Positions 45,335 through 55,380 are shown, counted from the first letter of the stretch. The stretch: DNA of 64,000 bases from Mucilaginibacter corticis (GCF_007558865.1 NZ_VLPK01000001.1:682001-746000), one strand, 5' to 3'. Numbers and translations are program-made. Notes: generated by a model not told the origin, from the letters alone.

Positions 45335-46155
45335 TGGAAATGGTTGCGAAAAACATCAACGAGCAATATGCAGCCGAAGCATTCTCGGCGCAATCGGCCA
45401 TATTTGATGAGATCTATTCGGGCAACACGATAGTAAATTACAAGCGTGACAGGGTGCGCGCGCATGTTTTGAAATACCTTAGACCTAATGCATCCATCCT
45501 TGAACTAAACAGCGGCACCGGCGAGGATGCTACATTTTTCGCAGGGCTGGGCCATCATGTGCATGCCACTGACATAGCCGAAGGCATGCAACAAAAACTA
45601 CGCGAGAAGGCTACTAAACATGGCCTCGATAGTTTAATAACTACCGAATTATGTTCGTTCACAGAATTGGACGGACTTAAAAAAAGGGGGCCATATGACC
45701 AGGTCTTCTCCAATTTCGCAGGGCTTAACTGCACCGGCGAATTGGATAAAGTTTTGCTTTCTCTCTCCGGTTTGCTTAACAAGGATGGGATAGCCACATT
45801 GGTAATCCTGCCTAAATTTTGTTTATGGGAATCGTTATTGCTGTTTAAGGGTATGTTTAAAACAGCTACCCGCAGATGGTTCAGCAAAAACGGGGTAACG
45901 GCGCATGTAGAGGGTACTTATTTTACCTGCTGGTATTATGATCCGTCGTACGTGATCCATACTGTCAAAGAATCATTTGACGTATTATCGGTTGAGGGCT
46001 TGTGCACCATTGTGCCGCCATCATACATCGAACATTTTGCCGAAAAGCATCCCAACAGCTACCGTTGGCTAAAAAAAATGGAAGACCGTTACCGCTTTAG
46101 CTGGCCATGGCGTTTTATTGGCGATTATTATATTATCTCCTTAAAAAAGAGATAA
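45334..46155 (+). CDS. Class I SAM-dependent methyltransferase
   Basis: A 273-residue methyltransferase translated directly from the stop of the preceding radical SAM gene. The fold shows ILELNSGTGEDATFFA (motif I, with Asn-Ser in place of the usual Gly-Cys), VHATDIAEGM (motif II) and YDQVFSNFAGLNC (motif IV). The C-terminal part is basic and aromatic (RYRFSWPWRFIGDYYII), perhaps a membrane-associating end. It closes the plus-strand operon and is convergent with cysM at 10 bp. Confidence 0.9.
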   Translation: MEMVAKNINEQYAAEAFSAQSAIFDEIYSGNTIVNYKRDRVRAHVLKYLRPNASILELNSGTGEDATFFAGLGHHVHATDIAEGMQQKLREKATKHGLDSLITTELCSFTELDGLKKRGPYDQVFSNFAGLNCTGELDKVLLSLSGLLNKDGIATLVILPKFCLWESLLLFKGMFKTATRRWFSKNGVTAHVEGTYFTCWYYDPSYVIHTVKESFDVLSVEGLCTIVPPSYIEHFAEKHPNSYRWLKKMEDRYRFSWPWRFIGDYYIISLKKR

Positions 46156-46165
46156 CGTAACCTAT

Positions 46166-47038
46166 TTATCCAAAAAGATCAGTGCTTAAATACCTGTCGC
46201 CACGGTCGCAGCAAATAAATACAATTACGCCTTCTTTTAACTCGCCGGCTAATTTTACAGCTGCCGATAACGCGCCGCCACTGCTCATACCTGCAAATAC
46301 ACCCTCTTCGCGGGCCATTCTGCGGGTCATATTTACGGCGTCTTCTTCAGCTATGTCCATAACCCGGTCAACCATTGATGGATCAAAGATCTTAGGCAAA
46401 TAAGCCTCGGGCCATCTGCGGATACCCGGGATTGACGAACCCTCTGTAGGCTGGCAACCGACTATCTGGATAGCCGGATTTACTTCTTTTAAATATTTTG
46501 AGCAGCCCATAATGGTACCGGTAGTACCCATGGCGCTTACAAAGTGCGTAATTTGCTGATCAGTATCACGCCAGATCTCAGGCCCGGTACTTTTGTAGTG
46601 CGCCATGTAATTATCATGGTTTGCAAATTGATTCAGGATAAAATAGCCTTCTTTTTCAGCCTTTTCTTCAGCATAGTCGCGAGACTTTTCCATGCCATCG
46701 TGCAGGCTTACCTTAGCTCCAAAAGCCTCAATAGCAAGAACGCGTTCTTTAGTGGAACTTGCCGGCAAAGCCAACTCAATCTCCAATCCATATAAACAGG
46801 CTATCATGGCTAAAGCGATACCGGTGTTACCACTGGTAGCTTCAATTAACTTGCTGCCCGCTTTAATATCACCACGCTCAAGCGCGCTGCGGATCATATT
46901 CAACGCCGCGCGGTCTTTTACACTGCCACCGGGATTATTACCTTCCAATTTGCCGTAGATCTTAACGTTTGGGTTAGGGTTAAGCCTTTTGATCTCGACC
47001 AACGGCGTATTACCTATAAGGTCAATTAGTGTTGCCAT
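46166..47038 (-). CDS. cysM: Cysteine synthase B
   Basis: A 290-residue PLP-dependent O-acetylserine sulfhydrylase making cysteine from O-acetylserine and sulfide or thiosulfate. Lys41 in NNPGGSVKDRA is the Schiff-base lysine; EATSGNTGIALAM is the substrate loop; MGTTGTIMGCSKYLK binds the PLP phosphate. Length and the short C-terminus suit CysM rather than CysK. One base separates it from the cysE stop, so the two steps of cysteine synthesis are in one transcript. Confidence 0.95.
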   Translation of the reverse strand: MATLIDLIGNTPLVEIKRLNPNPNVKIYGKLEGNNPGGSVKDRAALNMIRSALERGDIKAGSKLIEATSGNTGIALAMIACLYGLEIELALPASSTKERVLAIEAFGAKVSLHDGMEKSRDYAEEKAEKEGYFILNQFANHDNYMAHYKSTGPEIWRDTDQQITHFVSAMGTTGTIMGCSKYLKEVNPAIQIVGCQPTEGSSIPGIRRWPEAYLPKIFDPSMVDRVMDIAEEDAVNMTRRMAREEGVFAGMSSGGALSAAVKLAGELKEGVIVFICCDRGDRYLSTDLFG

Positions 47039-47039
47039 G

Positions 47040-47846
47040 TTATTTGCTGTTTTTTAGAACCTTTATCAACGGCGAATGATAAACCGTAGAATAGGGCTCT
47101 ACACTCTTGGTTAACCACACGTTACCCCCGATAACACTGTTGTGCCCTATTACGGTTTCGCCGCCCAATATGGTAGCGCCCGAGTAGATCACTACATCAT
47201 CCTCAACGGTAGGGTGGCGTTTGGTATCGGCCATATTTTTTTCAACGCTTAGCGCGCCTAATGTTACCCCCTGGTATAGCTTTACATTCTTGCCTATCCG
47301 GCTGGTTTCGCCTATAACTATCCCAGTGCCGTGGTCTATGTAAAAATATTCGTCGATATCCGCTGCAGGATGGATATCAATGCCCGTTTTTGTATGCGCG
47401 TATTCGGTTAAGATCCGTGGCAGCAAAGGCACATCAAATTGCCATAAGCTATGCGCCAGTCGGTAAAAGGAAATGGCGAAAAATCCGGGATAAGTGCGGA
47501 TCACCTCAAACTCGCTGCGCGCGGCCGGGTCGCCCCTAAAAATAGCCTGTATATCGGTATTTAGTATGCGGTATAATTCAGGCAATTGCTCAAAAAAGCC
47601 TTTTGCCCTGTTCTTATTGTCGCAGTCAACACAAGCCTTGGTAGCATTCATAATATGCAAAAGCTCATCCTCCAGCTTTGCAAATTCGTCCTGTAATTGC
47701 CCTATAGAAATAAATACTTTCTTAGACTGTTCGGGGAACAATAGGCGAATTACCTGCATAGCCCAGGCAGTAATTTCCTTGTTAGAAGGTACGGCTTCTG
47801 CCAGTTGCTGCTTATTTAAAATTTGCCGGTAAAATTCGTCGTTCAT
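47040..47846 (-). CDS. cysE: Serine O-acetyltransferase
   Basis: A 268-residue serine acetyltransferase. An N-terminal helical domain of about 130 residues, longer than in CysE of E. coli relatives, is followed by left-handed beta-helix hexapeptide repeats with HPAADIDEYFYIDHGTGIVI, which includes the catalytic His-Asp pair. It makes O-acetylserine from serine and acetyl-CoA. A CxxC-like CVDCDNKNR lies in the helical domain. It is the first gene of the cysE-cysM pair; its upstream 96-bp gap shows no clear promoter match. Confidence 0.94.
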   Translation of the reverse strand: MNDEFYRQILNKQQLAEAVPSNKEITAWAMQVIRLLFPEQSKKVFISIGQLQDEFAKLEDELLHIMNATKACVDCDNKNRAKGFFEQLPELYRILNTDIQAIFRGDPAARSEFEVIRTYPGFFAISFYRLAHSLWQFDVPLLPRILTEYAHTKTGIDIHPAADIDEYFYIDHGTGIVIGETSRIGKNVKLYQGVTLGALSVEKNMADTKRHPTVEDDVVIYSGATILGGETVIGHNSVIGGNVWLTKSVEPYSTVYHSPLIKVLKNSK

Positions 47847-47942
47847 CTTATTACAACAGCTGGTTACCTGTTGAACTGCAAGTTTATATAAAAATTTGTT
47901 GTCTGGATGTAAAAAGTATCGGGATTTTGTGGATGCAGGTGA

Positions 47943-49919
47943 TTAATAACTTAACAACCGTTCCATCGTCTCATCCAGTCTCGATTTCCCCAAGAACTGA
48001 TTTTCCAGGCCTTTATCCATTGGTACCGGCGTATCAAGGCTTGCGCAGCGCATAACCGGGGCGGTAAGTTCTTTAAAACAATGCTCGGCAATAACGGCCG
48101 CTACTTCAGCGCCAAAACCACAGGTTAAGGTATCTTCATGCAATACCAACGCGCGGCCAGTTTTTTTCACACTGGTTATTACTGTCGCACTATCCCAGGG
48201 CTGCAAACTGCGTAGATCGATAATTTCAACAGACAGTTCGGGGTGATTATTCAGATATTCAAGCGCCCAATGCACCGCGTAGCCATAGGTTACAATAGTT
48301 GCCTGCGTGCCTTTTCTGACAACGCGCGCTTTACCTATTTCAATGAAAATCTCATCCTCGGGCACCTCGCCGGTTAGGTTACGGTATAGGTATTTATGTT
48401 CAAAATACATCACCGGGTTCGGGTCGGCAATGGCCGACATGAGCAGGCCCTTTGCATCAGCCGGGAAAGCCGGGTACACCACTTTTAGCCCGGGTGTTTT
48501 GGTAAACCAAGCCTCATTACTTTGCGAGTGGAACGGCCCGCCTGCCGTACCTGCACCAGTAGGCATACGGATCACTAAGTCAACATTTTGCCCCCAGCGG
48601 TAGTGGGTCTTGGCCAGGTTATTTACTATCTGGGTGAAACCGCTACTCACAAAATCGGCAAATTGCATTTCAACAACTGCTTTGTAGCCATTTATAGAAA
48701 GCCCCATGGCCGTACCCACAATGCCAGATTCACAAAGGGGCGTATTCCTTACCCTGTCCTTACCAAACTCCTGCACAAAGCCTTCAGTCAGTTTAAAAAC
48801 GCCACCATAGTCGGCTACATCCTGCCCCATAATAATCAGGTTGGGGTACTTACGCATAGCCAACCTTAAACCATCGCTTATGGCATCAATATACCTCACT
48901 ACCTTTGATCTTTCCGAAAGCTTAAATGCCGGCCTTGATGACGGTTTGTAAACATCTGCCAATTCGGTGTCGATATCAGGCTGCAGATCCGGTTCGTTCA
49001 ATACCGACTCAATAATGGGTTCTATTTGTTTTAAAAACTGGCTGCGCAGGTAAGTGATCCACTCGGGTTTAAGCGCTTTCTCAGCGATCAGGAAATTCTC
49101 AAAACAGGTTATCGGGTCTTTATCCTGCCATTCGTTAAGTAGTTCCTGCGGCACATATTTAGTGCCCGATGCTTCTTCATGCCCGCGCATTCTGAAAGTA
49201 AGGCATTCCAGCAAAACGGGCCTCGGGTTTTGGCGGATCTCTTTGGCTATCTCGCTGATGGTATGATAAACTTCCAGTACATTATTACCATCTATCTGCC
49301 GGCCTTCCATTCCGTAGCCTATTGCCTTGTCAATTAAATTCTTTGCCCCGTATTGCTCGTTGGTTGGAGTGGATAGCGCATAACCGTTGTTCTCTATTAA
49401 AAAAATTATGGGCAGGTTCCACACAGCGGCAATATTTAGCGCTTCGTGAAAATCGCCTTCGCTGGTGCCGCCCTCGCCGGTAAATACCAGGGTAGCTTTT
49501 TTATTCCCGGATAATTTATCTGCCAACGCGATGCCATCGGCCAGCGCCATTTGCGGCCCGAGATGCGAGATCATCCCGATAATTTTATGTTCCTGCGTAC
49601 CAAAGTGAAACGACCTGTCGCGGCCTTTGGTAAAACCTGATGCCTTGCCCTGCCATTGCCCTAGCAGGCGGTTAAACGGAACGTTACGCGTAGTAAAAAC
49701 ACCCAGGTTACGGTGCATGGGTAAGATATATTCGTCCGGCTGCATGGCCATTGCCGCGCCTACGGCTATGGCCTCCTGGCCTATGCCCGAAAACCATTTA
49801 CCAATGCGCCCTTGTCTTAACAGGATCAGCATTTTTTCTTCGATGACACGCGGAAAAAGCAATTTTTTATACATCGCTACCAAAGCATTATCGTCCAGGT
49901 TTTTCCGGTCAAAGATCAT
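47943..49919 (-). CDS. 2-oxoacid dehydrogenase E1, fused alpha and beta subunits
   Basis: A 658-residue thiamine-diphosphate enzyme in which the alpha chain (about 1-320) and beta chain (about 330-658) are one polypeptide. The TPP/Mg motif is GEGGTSEGDFHEALN...ENNGY in the alpha half. The beta half begins VVRYIDAISDGLRLAMRKYP and has IMGQDVADYGGVFKLTEG. Such fusions in Bacteroidota serve pyruvate or branched-chain 2-oxoacids; the specificity cannot be set here. E2 and E3 genes are not adjacent. It is in line with the downstream neighbours but separated by 96 bp from cysE. Confidence 0.94.
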   Translation of the reverse strand: MIFDRKNLDDNALVAMYKKLLFPRVIEEKMLILLRQGRIGKWFSGIGQEAIAVGAAMAMQPDEYILPMHRNLGVFTTRNVPFNRLLGQWQGKASGFTKGRDRSFHFGTQEHKIIGMISHLGPQMALADGIALADKLSGNKKATLVFTGEGGTSEGDFHEALNIAAVWNLPIIFLIENNGYALSTPTNEQYGAKNLIDKAIGYGMEGRQIDGNNVLEVYHTISEIAKEIRQNPRPVLLECLTFRMRGHEEASGTKYVPQELLNEWQDKDPITCFENFLIAEKALKPEWITYLRSQFLKQIEPIIESVLNEPDLQPDIDTELADVYKPSSRPAFKLSERSKVVRYIDAISDGLRLAMRKYPNLIIMGQDVADYGGVFKLTEGFVQEFGKDRVRNTPLCESGIVGTAMGLSINGYKAVVEMQFADFVSSGFTQIVNNLAKTHYRWGQNVDLVIRMPTGAGTAGGPFHSQSNEAWFTKTPGLKVVYPAFPADAKGLLMSAIADPNPVMYFEHKYLYRNLTGEVPEDEIFIEIGKARVVRKGTQATIVTYGYAVHWALEYLNNHPELSVEIIDLRSLQPWDSATVITSVKKTGRALVLHEDTLTCGFGAEVAAVIAEHCFKELTAPVMRCASLDTPVPMDKGLENQFLGKSRLDETMERLLSY

Positions 49920-49959
49920 ATACTAAGCTACAGATTATTTAGGTTATGCGTAAGCGATG

Positions 49960-50520
49960 CTAATTTAAGGACGATAGTTGCTGATCTAATATACTGAAAT
50001 CAAATTTTGGTTTGATAACATATTTAAGCTGCACTAAGCCACTCGAAAAGGTTTCTGTACCTAACAGCAACAGGTCAAGTTTTTCACGGATCTCATGAAA
50101 CAGCGGCTTACCGCCACCCAGTATAACCGGGTGCACCGATATTACAAAATCACTGATCAGTTTATGGTTGATAAAGCTGGACAACAACGCGGCGCCACCA
50201 AACAGCCAGATGTTCTCGCCCGGTTCTTCGCGGATAGCTTGTACATCTTTCAGGAAATTTTTGCTGGGAACAACCTTGATATCATGATCCTGGATCAGGA
50301 ATGGTGAATCTGTAAACACATAGATCTGCTTGCCGGCAAATGGGCTGGGCAGACCATCTATCATGTCATAGCTTTTGCGGCCCATAAATATGGCATCGGT
50401 ACTGGCAAAAAATGCCTCCATACCGTAGTCCTGATCGGTTAAGCACCAATCTGTTTCGCCATTTGGCCCTTCAATGAAACCGTCAAGGCTTACCGCCAGG
50501 TTTAAGATTATTTTTCGCAA
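49960..50520 (-). CDS. Dihydrofolate reductase family protein (RibD C-terminal-like)
   Basis: A 186-residue NADPH-binding protein of the RibD_C/DHFR-like family. The N-terminus is KIILNLAVSLDGFIEGPNGE, the middle IFMGRKSYDMI, and the nucleotide loop WLFGGAALLSSFI. Members reduce pterins, deaminated riboflavin precursors or unknown substrates; the short form is usually uncharacterised. It follows lutB by 3 bp, so they are likely co-transcribed, though no functional link is known. Confidence 0.92.
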   Translation of the reverse strand: MRKIILNLAVSLDGFIEGPNGETDWCLTDQDYGMEAFFASTDAIFMGRKSYDMIDGLPSPFAGKQIYVFTDSPFLIQDHDIKVVPSKNFLKDVQAIREEPGENIWLFGGAALLSSFINHKLISDFVISVHPVILGGGKPLFHEIREKLDLLLLGTETFSSGLVQLKYVIKPKFDFSILDQQLSSLN

Positions 50521-50523
50521 AGC

Positions 50524-51912
50524 TTATTTATTTTCTGTTTGATTTTTTTCCTTCCACTGCTGCGCGAATGATTTTTCGGCAACCTGAGGCATCTCTCTAA
50601 AATGGCCCCATGTTTTCTGGAAAAACTTACGCATGAAATAGTTCTTTGTCTTACCACTGAAAAAGTCTTCCAGCTTACGGCTCAGCATCCCTTTTTTCCA
50701 GATGGCCCAGCCCCATTTTTCTTTGGTGGGTACTAACCCATCTTTAACCGCGTCGCGGCGGTTAAGCAGCAGCATTTTATGGATATCTATTTTTACAGGG
50801 CAAACCTCGGTACATTTACCGCATAGGCTTGACGCGTAGCTTAAATGCTTAAAGTTTTCCATGCCCTGCAAATGCGGGGTGATGACAGAACCTATGGGCC
50901 CGCTATATGGTGCATTGTAAGTATGGCCACCCACATTTTTGTAAACCGGGCAGGCATTTAAACAGGCCCCGCAGCGGATACAGTATAGTCCCTGGCGCTG
51001 TTCTTTTTGTGCCAAAAGATTGGTACGGCCATTATCCAGCAGTACCACATACATTTCCTCAGGGCCGTCAGTTTCATTAGCCTGGCGTGGGCCGCTTAAT
51101 ATGGTATTATAAACCGTTAAGTTTTGCCCGGTACCATGGGTTGACAACATGGGCCAAAACAGGTCGAGGTCGTTTATTGAGGGGATGATCTTTTCTATCC
51201 CAACTATGGCGATATGTATTTTAGGGAACGAGGTACTTAACCTGGCGTTGCCTTCATTTTCGCTGATGGCTATACTGCCGGTATCGGCTATTAAAAAATT
51301 GGCGCCGGTTATACCTACATCGGCTTGTACATATTTATCACGCAGTAATTCGCGCGCTTTTTGCGTAAGCTGTTGCGGGGTCGAATCTATCGGCATACCA
51401 AAGCGTTCGTGGAAAAGCTTTGCGATATCCTCTTTTGAAAGGTGCATGGCAGGCGTTACAATATGGTAAGGCTTTTGCCCCAGCAATTGCACAATGTATT
51501 CGCCTAGGTCGGTTTCTAATGATTCAATTTGGTTATGCTCCAGGAACTCGTTCAGTTCGATCTCCTCTGTAACCATCGATTTGGATTTTACAACAGTTTT
51601 GGTGCCTGCTTTTTTCAGGATGTTCAGGATCTCCTTTTTCGCCTCATCGGCATCATTGGCCCAGATCACCTTACCGCCGCGTTTCTGAAAGTTGGCTTCA
51701 AACTCAGGCAGTACCTTGTCCAGGTTCTCCATCATCTTCCACTTAATGACGTGGCCCTTGCGTTTGGCGTTCTCCAGGTTTTCAATTCTTGACAGTCCGC
51801 GGCTAACAGCGGCATCGTATTTACCAATGTTGTAATTGATAATTTTACGATGGCCAATGTCAAAAGCCTTATTCTCAGCGTCGACTAAAAACTCTTCGGC
51901 GATACTTGTCAT
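50524..51912 (-). CDS. lutB: Lactate utilisation iron-sulfur protein LutB (LldF-like)
   Basis: A 462-residue protein with an N-terminal LUD domain (about 50-290) and two 4Fe-4S motifs, CIRCGACLNACPVY and CGKCTEVCPVKID, in residues about 305-380. In other bacteria LutA, LutB and LutC together oxidise L-lactate to pyruvate. lutA and lutC are not adjacent here. A C-terminal tail of about 60 basic residues ends the chain. The gene begins the lutB-RibD_C pair just downstream of a terminator that ends the rpiB transcript. Confidence 0.94.
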   Translation of the reverse strand: MTSIAEEFLVDAENKAFDIGHRKIINYNIGKYDAAVSRGLSRIENLENAKRKGHVIKWKMMENLDKVLPEFEANFQKRGGKVIWANDADEAKKEILNILKKAGTKTVVKSKSMVTEEIELNEFLEHNQIESLETDLGEYIVQLLGQKPYHIVTPAMHLSKEDIAKLFHERFGMPIDSTPQQLTQKARELLRDKYVQADVGITGANFLIADTGSIAISENEGNARLSTSFPKIHIAIVGIEKIIPSINDLDLFWPMLSTHGTGQNLTVYNTILSGPRQANETDGPEEMYVVLLDNGRTNLLAQKEQRQGLYCIRCGACLNACPVYKNVGGHTYNAPYSGPIGSVITPHLQGMENFKHLSYASSLCGKCTEVCPVKIDIHKMLLLNRRDAVKDGLVPTKEKWGWAIWKKGMLSRKLEDFFSGKTKNYFMRKFFQKTWGHFREMPQVAEKSFAQQWKEKNQTENK

Positions 51913-51939
51913 CCTGCTAATTTAGGGAATTACATTAAC

Positions 51940-51972
51940 AAAAAAGCGATGGACTAAACCCATCGCTTTTTT
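51940..51972 (-). terminator. Intrinsic terminator after rpiB
   Basis: Stem GCGATGG/CCATCGC with a seven-base loop, flanked by AAAAAA and TTTTTT that extend the pairing. It lies 28 bp after the rpiB stop and before lutB, on the minus-strand path, so it likely ends the tatC-rpiB message. The A/T symmetry would allow action in either direction. Confidence 0.88.
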
Positions 51973-52000
51973 CAACATATCTTGAATGTTATTGTTTGAT

Positions 52001-52435
52001 CTACGCGCAAGCTATCTTACCCACACGCCTTGCATGCCTACCACCTTCAAACTCGGTATTAAAAAATATCTCTACAATTTTTTTAGCCTGCTCAAGAGTT
52101 ACAAAGTTTGAAGGGATGCACAATACATTGGCATCGGTATGGCTGCGGGCAGGTTCTGTCACCGCTTCATTATAGCACAATGCCGCGCGGATACCCTGGT
52201 GTTTATTAGCCGCAATGGCTACGCCGTTAGCGCTGCCGCAAAGCAGGATACCATAATCAAACTCGCCACTTTCCACCGCCGAAGCAACAGGGTGGGCAAA
52301 GTCGGTATAATCGCACGAGTCTTTTGAGAATGTCCCGAAATCCTTTACGTTCTCGCCCAGGATGGTTAACAGGGCATTTTTCATTTCGAAGCCGGCGTGG
52401 TCCGCTCCAATGGCAATTTTTAATCCTTCTATCAT
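52001..52435 (-). CDS. rpiB: Ribose-5-phosphate isomerase B
   Basis: A 144-residue isomerase interconverting ribose-5-phosphate and ribulose-5-phosphate in the pentose phosphate pathway. IAIGADHAGFEMK is the N-terminal phosphate-binding start; YGILLCGSANGVAIAANK carries the catalytic cysteine region; NVLCIPS follows. Length is typical. It lies 12 bp after tatC and is followed by an intrinsic terminator. Confidence 0.96.
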   Translation of the reverse strand: MIEGLKIAIGADHAGFEMKNALLTILGENVKDFGTFSKDSCDYTDFAHPVASAVESGEFDYGILLCGSANGVAIAANKHQGIRAALCYNEAVTEPARSHTDANVLCIPSNFVTLEQAKKIVEIFFNTEFEGGRHARRVGKIACA

Positions 52436-52447
52436 GCTGTAAAAACT

Positions 52448-53299
52448 TTATGAATTCATCAGGTCGTCATGCGCTTTTGCACGTCTTCTTTCCACCATCG
52501 ATGCCACAACAATTCCCACCTCATACAAGGCAAATAACGGTATAGTAGCTATCATGGTAGTTAAAAAATCAGGCGACGGCGATATGATGGCACCAACGAT
52601 CAACAGGATCACTACTGAATAACGGCGTGTCTTTTTCATGAATGTGCCTGTTAATACACCTAACGATGCCAGGATGAAGATCAATATGGGCAACTCGAAA
52701 ACAATACCAATAATAAGCGTTATGGTTGCCACCATTGATAAATAAGAACTTATGGTAATTGTATTTTTAATGGTATCGCTTATGCTGTAAGTAAGCAGGA
52801 AAGAGATAGACTCCGGAGCAATAACATAATATCCAAACAAAATACCTATCAAAAACAGTAATGATGCATAAAACACAAACCCCCTGGCCGCTTTTCTTTC
52901 CCGTTCAAGTAAGGCGGGCTTTATAAAGCGCCACAGCTCCCATAAAATATACGGGATACCAGCAATGATGCCCATCAATACAGATGAATTGATCTTCAAC
53001 ATAAAAATCCCGGCAACATCGGTATTAATTATAGTAGCATTGATATGTTGAACACAGAATCCATCACCCAGCTTACACAACATCCGGTAGGTCCAGAAAT
53101 CGGTATGCATGGGCCCCATGATGAGTGTGCCGAAAATAAATTCATATTGCCACCACGCAATGCCCGTAAAAACAACAACGGCAATAGCCGATCTGATCAG
53201 GTGCCACCTTAAAGCCTCCAAATGGTCAAAGAATGACATTTCGGCCTCAAGGTTTTTGCCCTTATCCTTTATTGCTTTTACTAAATTGTTATCGCTCAT
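52448..53299 (-). CDS. tatC: Sec-independent translocase TatC
   Basis: A 283-residue inner-membrane protein with six predicted helices, the twin-arginine signal receptor of the Tat translocon. The N-terminus contains MSFFDHLEALRWHLIRSAIA, the conserved cytoplasmic start with the E-LR motif; LWELWRFIKPALLERERK and the FGYYVIAPESI helix are typical. Its C-terminus is basic (ERRRAKAHDDL). tatA is not nearby. It lies 65 bp from accC and is probably a readthrough or separate unit. Confidence 0.96.
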   Translation of the reverse strand: MSDNNLVKAIKDKGKNLEAEMSFFDHLEALRWHLIRSAIAVVVFTGIAWWQYEFIFGTLIMGPMHTDFWTYRMLCKLGDGFCVQHINATIINTDVAGIFMLKINSSVLMGIIAGIPYILWELWRFIKPALLERERKAARGFVFYASLLFLIGILFGYYVIAPESISFLLTYSISDTIKNTITISSYLSMVATITLIIGIVFELPILIFILASLGVLTGTFMKKTRRYSVVILLIVGAIISPSPDFLTTMIATIPLFALYEVGIVVASMVERRRAKAHDDLMNS

Positions 53300-53364
53300 T
53301 GTTTTTTATCCCGGTATCAATCCCGGAATGATAAGTACGTTTTATTGTGGTCAGGCAGTTTTAA

Positions 53365-54705
53365 TTATTCGGCGTATTCAAACGTTTCCATAAACTTGGT
53401 AGTAAAGTTACCGGCACGGAAGTTTGGATCTTTCAATAATTTTAAGTGGAATGGTATGGTAGTTTTAACCCCTTCAATAACAAACTCGCTCAGCGCGCGC
53501 TCCATGGTGCTCAGGGCTTCTTCGCGGGTTTGTGCCACGCAAATTACCTTGGCTATCATCGAGTCATAATTTGGCGGGATGATATAGCCGGTGTAAACAT
53601 GGGTATCAATACGTACGCCATGACCGCCCGGAGAATGGAAGTTGGTTATTTTACCCGGTGACGGGCGGAAGTTGTTAAACGGATCTTCAGCATTGATACG
53701 GCACTCGATGGCATGCATAGTTGGCTCGTAATTTTTACCGGAGATAGGGATGCCCGCGGCAACCTTGATCTGCTCTTTTATCAGGTCGAAATTGATCACC
53801 TCTTCGGTAACCGGGTGCTCCACCTGGATACGGGTATTCATTTCCATAAAGTAAAAGTTGCGGTCTTTGTCAACCAAAAACTCTACTGTACCGGCACCTT
53901 CATATTTTACAGCTTTAGCGCCTTTAATAGCAGCCTCGCCCATTCTTTTACGCAGTTTTTCTGTCATAAAAGGTGATGGGGCTTCTTCTACCAGTTTTTG
54001 GTGACGGCGCTGGATAGAGCAATCACGCTCTGACAAATGGCAAACTTTACCATACTGGTCGCCTACTACCTGGATCTCGATGTGGCGCGGGTCCTGAACA
54101 TATTTTTCAAGATACATGCCGTCGTTACCAAAGGCAGCGCCTGATTCGGCACGGGCAGAATCCCAGGCGTTTTCAAACTCTTCATCTTTCCAAACTATAC
54201 GCATACCGCGGCCACCGCCACCCGCAGTAGCTTTAAGGATTACAGGGTAACCAATTTTTTTAGCTATCGCGATACCTTCTTTCACGCTTTCTAACAAACC
54301 GTCAGAACCCGGAACAATTGGTACGCCGGCTTTTTTCATGGTATCTTTAGCCGAAGCTTTATCACCCATGGAATTGATCTGATCGGCAGTAGCGCCGATA
54401 AATTTGATACCATATTCTGCGCAGATGGCAGAAAATTTAGCATTCTCTGACAAGAAACCGTAACCCGGATGGATCGCATCGGCATTGGTTAACTCGGCAG
54501 CTGATATAATGTTGGGGATATTTAAATAAGAATCTTTACTTGCAGGCGGGCCTATACAAACAGCCTCATCAGCAAAACGAACGTGAAGACTGTCACGGTC
54601 GGCAGTAGAATATACAGCAACCGTTTTTATACCCATTTCTTTACAGGTACGGATTATTCGCAGTGCAATTTCACCACGGTTAGCTATTAATATTTTTTTA
54701 AACAT
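53365..54705 (-). CDS. accC: Acetyl-CoA carboxylase, biotin carboxylase subunit
   Basis: A 446-residue ATP-grasp enzyme that carboxylates biotin on AccB, the first committed step of fatty acid synthesis. It starts [19 protein letters not shown], has the glycine-rich ATP lid [14 protein letters not shown], and the sites [15 protein letters not shown] and [12 protein letters not shown]. Length matches E. coli AccC. It is the last gene of the yceD-rpmF-plsX-fabH-accB-accC order, after palindromic element E. Confidence 0.97.
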   Translation of the reverse strand: MFKKILIANRGEIALRIIRTCKEMGIKTVAVYSTADRDSLHVRFADEAVCIGPPASKDSYLNIPNIISAAELTNADAIHPGYGFLSENAKFSAICAEYGIKFIGATADQINSMGDKASAKDTMKKAGVPIVPGSDGLLESVKEGIAIAKKIGYPVILKATAGGGGRGMRIVWKDEEFENAWDSARAESGAAFGNDGMYLEKYVQDPRHIEIQVVGDQYGKVCHLSERDCSIQRRHQKLVEEAPSPFMTEKLRKRMGEAAIKGAKAVKYEGAGTVEFLVDKDRNFYFMEMNTRIQVEHPVTEEVINFDLIKEQIKVAAGIPISGKNYEPTMHAIECRINAEDPFNNFRPSPGKITNFHSPGGHGVRIDTHVYTGYIIPPNYDSMIAKVICVAQTREEALSTMERALSEFVIEGVKTTIPFHLKLLKDPNFRAGNFTTKFMETFEYAE

Positions 54706-54715
54706 AGTATTGTTA

Positions 54716-54853
54716 AGATTACACCGATTATTTTAATGATTGCACTGATTTTAAAAGACAAATACACCGATTTCTTTCGATTTCACTGATGATAAAATCA
54801 CCTGTCTAATCAAATTATAATCTGTGTGATCAACTCATAAATCTGTGAAATCT
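54716..54853. repeat. Palindromic intergenic element E (between accB and accC)
   Basis: Inverted repeat occupying almost the whole 152-bp gap between accB and accC. Arms 54716-54752 and 54817-54853 match at about 25 of 37 positions. They are built of the words GATTACACCGAT, ATCTGTGTGATC and ATCTGTGAAATC. Any accB-accC message must contain this hairpin, so it may tune the relative level of the two subunits. Confidence 0.72.
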
Positions 54854-54857
54854 AAAA

Positions 54858-55328
54858 TTAAATAGGTTCTACTAAAAATAATGGTTGATCGTATTCAACC
54901 GGCGATGCGTTATCAACCAGTACTTTAACAATGCGGCCTGATACTTCTGATTCGATCTCATTGAACAATTTCATCGCTTCAATGATACAAACCACGGTAC
55001 CGCTTTTTATTTCGTCGCCAACGTTAACAAACAATGGCTTATCAGGCGATGCAGAGCGGTAAAAAGTACCGATCATTGGCGACTTGATGGTCACATAATT
55101 TGTGGTATCAGCAGCGGCAGGTTCTGCAGCAGCGGTGGCAGGCAACGCGGCCGGGCTGGCAGCGGCAGGTGCAGCTACGGTTTGTACCGGTACTGTTGCC
55201 TGGTAAACAACCTGCTCCTGGTTGGTTGTTTTAATAGTGATCTTAAAATCTTTTTGCTCGATTGCTACTTCGTTTACGCCTGATTTGGAAACAAAGCGTA
55301 TAAGATCTTGTATTTGTTTAATATCCAT
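54858..55328 (-). CDS. accB: Acetyl-CoA carboxylase, biotin carboxyl carrier protein
   Basis: A 156-residue BCCP. The C-terminal beta-sandwich has the biotinylation motif EAMK, with Lys120 as the attachment site, in [13 protein letters not shown]. The N-terminal helix ([22 protein letters not shown]) and an Ala/Pro/Thr-rich hinge (about 50-80) are standard. It carries carboxybiotin between AccC and the carboxyltransferase. It sits between elements E and F. Confidence 0.97.
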   Translation of the reverse strand: MDIKQIQDLIRFVSKSGVNEVAIEQKDFKITIKTTNQEQVVYQATVPVQTVAAPAAASPAALPATAAAEPAAADTTNYVTIKSPMIGTFYRSASPDKPLFVNVGDEIKSGTVVCIIEAMKLFNEIESEVSGRIVKVLVDNASPVEYDQPLFLVEPI

Positions 55329-55380
55329 TGTTGCAGATTATAGGGTTTTTGGATAGTGTGTTTTAATCTAAGTTATCGGT

